From NCBI GenBank assembly GCA_036261615.1, contig DATAKK010000048.1, positions 1-23,329 of the forward strand: 23,329 bases of DNA, given 5' to 3'. The notes beneath the pieces are model-generated. The model was given only the letters and a program-made list of their open reading frames with translations. It had not been told where the DNA came from and ran no database searches. Position numbers and translations under genes: made by a program. How positions within the stretch are numbered: the first letter of the stretch is position 1; the number at the start of each line of letters is the position of its first letter. The stretch is from JAJYQH01 sp036261615. GTDB taxonomy: Bacteria > Actinomycetota > Actinomycetes > Propionibacteriales > Propionibacteriaceae. Positions 20,147-23,329 of this stretch are shown here, in pieces.

Positions 20147-20947
20147 TCACCCGGCATCGGGTCGCACCTGGCACACCGAGCAGTGATAGAGCATGCGGCT
20201 GCGGGGCGGCTCCCCCACCTCGGCCGAGGCGATCGGCGTCCCGCAGCGCGGGCACGGCCGCCCGGGCAGACCGTAGATGAACAGCGGACGCCGCGGGTTG
20301 CCGGTCGACACGGACTCCCGGAACCGCAGGGTGCCGGTGAGCAGCCGGTGGGCCCGCACCACCACCGAGTCGAGGGTCGCGGCGTCCAGGCTGCCGACGG
20401 GGGCCCACGGGGAGACCCGCTCGAGGAAGCAGATCTCCGCGCACCACATCGTGCCGATGCCGGCGAGGTTCTCCTGGTCGAGCAGGGCGGCGCCCAGGTG
20501 GCGTTCGGGACGCCGGCCCAGGTTGGCGGCCGCGAGCGCCCCGTCCCAGTCGGGTCCGAGGAGGTCGGGGCCGAGGTGCCCGACCAGACCCGCCTCGCGC
20601 GAGGTGGGGACGAGGTCGAGCATGCCGAGACGCCGCCCCAGGGCGACCGCGGCCGCGCAGCCGACGAGGGCGCGCACGTAGGGATCGCTGCGATCCCGCC
20701 GGGTGACCCGCTCCGCCGCGACGACCGACCAGCGTCCCTCCATCCGCAGGTGGGAGTGCAGGGTCCACCCGTCGTCGAGCCGCAGCAGGAGGTGCTTGCC
20801 GCGGGGAACGACCTCGAGGACGGTGCGCCCGCGCCGGTCCGACGCCCCGAGCGCGCCCCATCGGAGCTCCCACTCGGTGACCACCTGGCCGGCGAGCGCG
20901 GTATGGAGGCGGCGCGCGGCGCGCCAGACGGCGTCACCCTCGGGCAT
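20147..20947 (-). CDS. Formamidopyrimidine/endonuclease VIII-type DNA glycosylase (Nei2-like)
   Basis: This 266-residue Fpg/Nei-family base-excision enzyme cuts out oxidised bases and nicks the abasic site. The N-terminus MPEGD supplies catalytic Pro2 and Glu3, Lys51 is in PRGKHLLL, and the H2TH region includes LLDQENLAGIGTMWCAEICF. The C-terminal zinc finger is CPRCGTPIA...YHCSVCQ (Cys4). Retained PEGD and a Nei-like length resemble mycobacterial Nei2 more than classical Fpg. The ATG at 20947 sits six bases after TACGCT on -, with no Shine-Dalgarno, so a leaderless transcript is likely. It is divergent from the PPK2 gene. Confidence 0.87.
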   Translation of the reverse strand: MPEGDAVWRAARRLHTALAGQVVTEWELRWGALGASDRRGRTVLEVVPRGKHLLLRLDDGWTLHSHLRMEGRWSVVAAERVTRRDRSDPYVRALVGCAAAVALGRRLGMLDLVPTSREAGLVGHLGPDLLGPDWDGALAAANLGRRPERHLGAALLDQENLAGIGTMWCAEICFLERVSPWAPVGSLDAATLDSVVVRAHRLLTGTLRFRESVSTGNPRRPLFIYGLPGRPCPRCGTPIASAEVGEPPRSRMLYHCSVCQVRPDAG

Positions 20948-20959
20948 GCCCGCAGCGTA
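20948..20959 (-). promoter_or_regulatory. -10 element for a leaderless Nei start
   Basis: Read on -, TACGCT (20959-20954) is followed by six bases and the ATG at 20947. This is the same geometry as at 148, 2033 and 2961. Confidence 0.4.
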
Positions 20960-20989
20960 GGACCCCGCCCCAACCGCCCCATGCGGTGG

Positions 20990-21018
20990 TTCCCCGACGG
21001 CCCCTCGGGTGACAGGAT
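20990..21018 (+). promoter_or_regulatory. Candidate promoter of the PPK2 gene
   Basis: CAGGAT (21013-21018) lies 17 bp after a weak TTCCCC (20990-20995). The leader of about 30 nt contains GGAGGAG before the ATG at 21054, so this is a leadered gene, in contrast to the divergent Nei gene. Confidence 0.4.
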
Positions 21019-21053
21019 GAGCCCTTGTCACCGCATGACCTCGAGGAGGAGAC

Positions 21054-22178
21054 ATGGGCTCACGGCACACCGGCTGGACCGCCGACCCGCGCGACCTGCT
21101 GGGGGCCCACCCCGGCTTCACCCTCGAGGACTTCGACCGCGGCGGCACTCCCGGATTCGACGGCCGCAAGTCGGACGCCGAGCGGTTCGGCCGCGACCGT
21201 GGCCGGCTGTTGTCCGAACTGCAGGAACGGCTGTTCGCCGAGGGGCGCACCGGCGGCGAGCGGTCCGTGCTGTGCGTGGTCCAGGGCCTCGACACGGCCG
21301 GGAAGGGCGGGGTCACCCGGCACGTCATGTCGATGGTCGATCCGCAGGGGGTGGCCCTGCACTCGTTCGGGCCGCCCACCGAGGAGGAACTGCGGCACGA
21401 CTTCCTCTGGCGCATTCGCAAGGCGCTGCCCCGGCCGGGTCTCATCGGCGTCTTCGACCGGAGCCACTACGAGGACGTCCTCGTGGTGCGGGTGAAGCAC
21501 CTCGTGCCCGACGACGAGTGGGAGCCCCGCTACGACCAGATCAACCAGTTCGAGAAGAAGCTGGTCGACTCCGGCACGGTGCTGCTCAAGTTCGCGCTCA
21601 TGGTGTCGCACGACGAGCAGGGCATCCGGCTGATGGAACGCCTCGACCGTCCCGACAAGCGCTGGAAGTTCAACCCGAGCGACCTGGAGACGCGGTCGCA
21701 GTGGGCTGACTACCAGGCGGCCTACCAGGCGGTGCTCGAACGCACCTCCACCCAGTGGGCCCCCTGGTACGTCATCCCGTCCGACCACAAGTGGTACTCG
21801 CGGGTGGCGATCACCGAGATCGTCACCCAGACGCTCGTCGACATGAACCCGGGCTGGCCCGAACCCGACTGGGACCCGTTCGAGATGCGCGACCGGCTCG
21901 CGGAGCTCATGAGTTCCCGGGCGCTCACCGAGTCGCTCGCCGACACCACCAAGACCGTGGCGAAGGCGGTCGCCGCGGACGCCAAGGTGCAGCGGGAGGA
22001 GATCGAGGTCTCCCTCGACGACGTCGACTCCGAGGACGCCGCCACCCGCGCCGACGAGCGGGCGGCGCTGGCCGAGGTGAGCGCGCAGCGTGCCGCCCAC
22101 CTTGCCGAGTCGATCCGCACGAAGCAGCAGAAGCAGCGGCTGGTCACTGCCGCCAAGGCCCGCGAGACCCTGCGCTGA
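21054..22178 (+). CDS. ppk2: PPK2-family polyphosphate kinase with long C-terminal extension
   Basis: This 374-residue polyphosphate kinase 2 uses polyphosphate to phosphorylate nucleoside mono- or diphosphates. The P-loop is GLDTAGKGG (78-86), Walker B is VFDRSHYEDVL with Asp135 and Arg136, and the lid region is RYDQINQFEKKLVDSGTVLLKF...RRW-like DKRWKFNP. SDHKWYSRVAITEIV closes the core near 265. After about residue 290 an 80-residue Ala/Glu/Lys-rich tail follows, predicted helical or coiled coil, beyond the usual PPK2 end. The class (NMP or NDP kinase) cannot be settled by eye. GGAGGAG precedes the ATG. An ACCGGCCGGT palindrome overlaps the stop. Confidence 0.9.
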   Translation: MGSRHTGWTADPRDLLGAHPGFTLEDFDRGGTPGFDGRKSDAERFGRDRGRLLSELQERLFAEGRTGGERSVLCVVQGLDTAGKGGVTRHVMSMVDPQGVALHSFGPPTEEELRHDFLWRIRKALPRPGLIGVFDRSHYEDVLVVRVKHLVPDDEWEPRYDQINQFEKKLVDSGTVLLKFALMVSHDEQGIRLMERLDRPDKRWKFNPSDLETRSQWADYQAAYQAVLERTSTQWAPWYVIPSDHKWYSRVAITEIVTQTLVDMNPGWPEPDWDPFEMRDRLAELMSSRALTESLADTTKTVAKAVAADAKVQREEIEVSLDDVDSEDAATRADERAALAEVSAQRAAHLAESIRTKQQKQRLVTAAKARETLR

Positions 22179-22270
22179 CCGGCCGGTGGGCGGCGTCCAC
22201 GGCGTCTGGTCAGGGTCTCGACCGGCACCCGGGATTCCTCGAGTCTCAAGTGAAGGTTGATGCGCTAACC

Positions 22271-22332
22271 GGCCGAATCGGCCCGATTTGCGCATTTGCC
22301 CTTGATCAAGCGGTTGCAGCGATGCCTACCAT
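22271..22332 (+). promoter_or_regulatory. Dyads and candidate promoter before the secreted coiled-coil gene
   Basis: GGCCGA-A-TCGGCC (22271-22283) and the perfect palindrome CTTGATCAAG (22301-22310) lie in a locally AT-richer patch. TTGATC (22302-22307) and TACCAT (22327-22332) could be -35 and -10 with a long 19-bp spacing. The leader of about 60 nt carries GAAAGGA before the ATG at 22397. I see no c-di-AMP riboswitch, which often precedes actinobacterial wall hydrolases. Confidence 0.35.
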
Positions 22333-22396
22333 GCGCCGGCAGTGCCGCAGAGAGCGTTGAAGCCTTTGCGGTGGTTCAGGACCCGAAAGGATCGGC

Positions 22397-23329
22397 ATGC
22401 GCACAGCTCTCACCGGAGGCGAGTCCTCGCCCCGTTCGGTCCTGCGCGCGGTGGGACGCGGAGTGGGCGCCACCGCGGTGGCGGTGACCCTGGCGCTCAT
22501 GACCGCGGCTCCCTCGTCCGCCGATGCGCTGACCGACCGCCAGCGCCAGCTCGCCGCCGCGATCGCCGTGTCGAACACCGCCCTCACCCAGGCGTCGGCC
22601 CAGGTCGACACCGCGACCCAGAAGCTCGCGGAGTCGGAGGCCACCCTCAAGGCGCAGCAGAAGCTGCTCAGCCAGGCCGTCGCCGCCCGCGACGCCGCCG
22701 CGCAGCGCGACCAGGAGATGGCCGCCGCCCTGCAGGCCGCCGAGCAGCAGCTGACCGCGGCGAAGGCCGCGGTGACCATCGGCGAGCAGCACCTCGCCGC
22801 CCAGCGCCGGCTGGTCGCCCTGAGCCTCAACCAGAACACCCAGCAGAACAGCCAACTGCAGCAGCTCGCCGTGTTCACGACGAACATGGGCGTCGGTGAC
22901 ATCAACAACCGCATCCAGTGGGCCACCGAGGCGCTCACCGAGACCCAGCGCAAGCAGCTCGTGCTCACCCAGCTGCAGCAGCAGCTGGTCGCCGCGAAGA
23001 ACGCCCAGGACAGCGCCACCACCGCCGTCGAGCAGAAGCGCGAGGCCGCGAGCGCCCAGCTGGCCGTCACCCAGACCCTCAAGCAGGAAGCCCAGGCCGC
23101 CGCGAACGCCGTGGCCGCCACGGTGAAGCTCCGCGCAGCAGCCGCCGCCGACGCCAAGGCCCAGCTCGCCGCCAAGCAGCAGAACAACACCTCGCTCAAG
23201 CAGCAGAAGGTCCACGTCGACCGGCAGATCGCCCAGCGGATCGCCGCCGAGAAGGCCGCTGCGGCCGCCCGCGCCGCCGCCGCCCGTCGGGCCGCCGCCC
23301 TCGCCGCCCAGCGCGCCGCCCAGGCCGCC
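22397..23329 (+). CDS. Secreted coiled-coil protein, likely peptidoglycan hydrolase N-terminus (partial)
   Basis: The first 311 residues are present and the frame is open at the right edge. A twin-Arg-free signal peptide is visible (charged start, hydrophobic GATAVAVTLALMTAAPSSADA, cleavage probably after ADA near 44). The rest is a long Ala/Gln/Glu-rich helical region with heptad-like spacing (about 48-275), then an Ala/Arg-rich low-complexity stretch at the edge. This matches the PcsB/RipA-like coiled-coil N-terminus of NlpC/P60 or M23 wall hydrolases, but no catalytic domain lies within the window. GAAAGGA five bases upstream supports the ATG. Confidence 0.75.
   Translation, partial: MRTALTGGESSPRSVLRAVGRGVGATAVAVTLALMTAAPSSADALTDRQRQLAAAIAVSNTALTQASAQVDTATQKLAESEATLKAQQKLLSQAVAARDAAAQRDQEMAAALQAAEQQLTAAKAAVTIGEQHLAAQRRLVALSLNQNTQQNSQLQQLAVFTTNMGVGDINNRIQWATEALTETQRKQLVLTQLQQQLVAAKNAQDSATTAVEQKREAASAQLAVTQTLKQEAQAAANAVAATVKLRAAAAADAKAQLAAKQQNNTSLKQQKVHVDRQIAQRIAAEKAAAAARAAAARRAAALAAQRAAQAA

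Noticed and set aside
22179..22396. c-di-AMP (ydaO) riboswitch before the secreted coiled-coil gene
   Set aside because: The gap is short, and the conserved purine-rich core and pseudosymmetric helices of this class are not visible.

Overview
The window is a GC-rich stretch of chromosome from an actinobacterium. Base composition, G/C-ending codons, GTG starts, a Zur-type regulon and many start codons placed 6-8 nt after a -10-like hexamer all fit this. A member of the Propionibacteriales is my guess, but nothing here proves the family. I see no rRNA, tRNA, insertion sequence, phage gene, CRISPR array or defence locus. It reads as ordinary chromosomal housekeeping and accessory metabolism, with unusually palindrome-rich gaps between genes.

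Layout: (1) 1-79, the 3' end of an unidentified gene, then a strong hairpin. (2) 160-7721, a redox-rich run: S10 serine carboxypeptidase-like protein, aldo/keto reductase, zinc alcohol dehydrogenase, SRPBCC-epimerase fusion, second aldo/keto reductase and OYE-family flavin oxidoreductase. All are on +, and most have their own promoter. (3) 7729-9693, a YjbR-like protein coupled to the OYE gene, then on - a YCII-like protein, a 61-residue Cys-rich protein and a soluble Ser/Thr kinase. (4) 10027-12805, a GH13 alpha-glucosidase-like enzyme and a third aldo/keto reductase. (5) 13081-16035, a tight znuA-znuC-znuB-zur operon with two Zur-like boxes on its promoter. (6) 16051-19926, a TauE/SafE exporter (-), glutathione-independent formaldehyde dehydrogenase fdhA (+), and a coupled DUF1737-metZ pair (-). 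(7) 20147-23329, a Nei/Fpg glycosylase (-), divergent PPK2 polyphosphate kinase (+), and the start of a secreted coiled-coil protein, probably a peptidoglycan-hydrolase type, that runs off the right edge.

How the genes work together: the clearest unit is the zinc-uptake operon. It encodes lipoprotein, ATPase with a His-rich tail, permease and its own repressor, and the operator boxes overlap both the -35 and the predicted leaderless start. The carbonyl and alkene reductases, the two zinc dehydrogenases and fdhA suggest capacity to handle aldehydes, ketones and enones, but apart from OYE-YjbR they are not in one operon.

The best material for a second look is non-coding: a shared mosaic inverted-repeat family at two loci, a tandem pair of GGGTCGA-centred palindromes, a 35-bp near-perfect palindrome that contains a start codon, promoters whose spacers are themselves palindromes, and widespread candidate leaderless starts. 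I found no convincing new multi-gene system.
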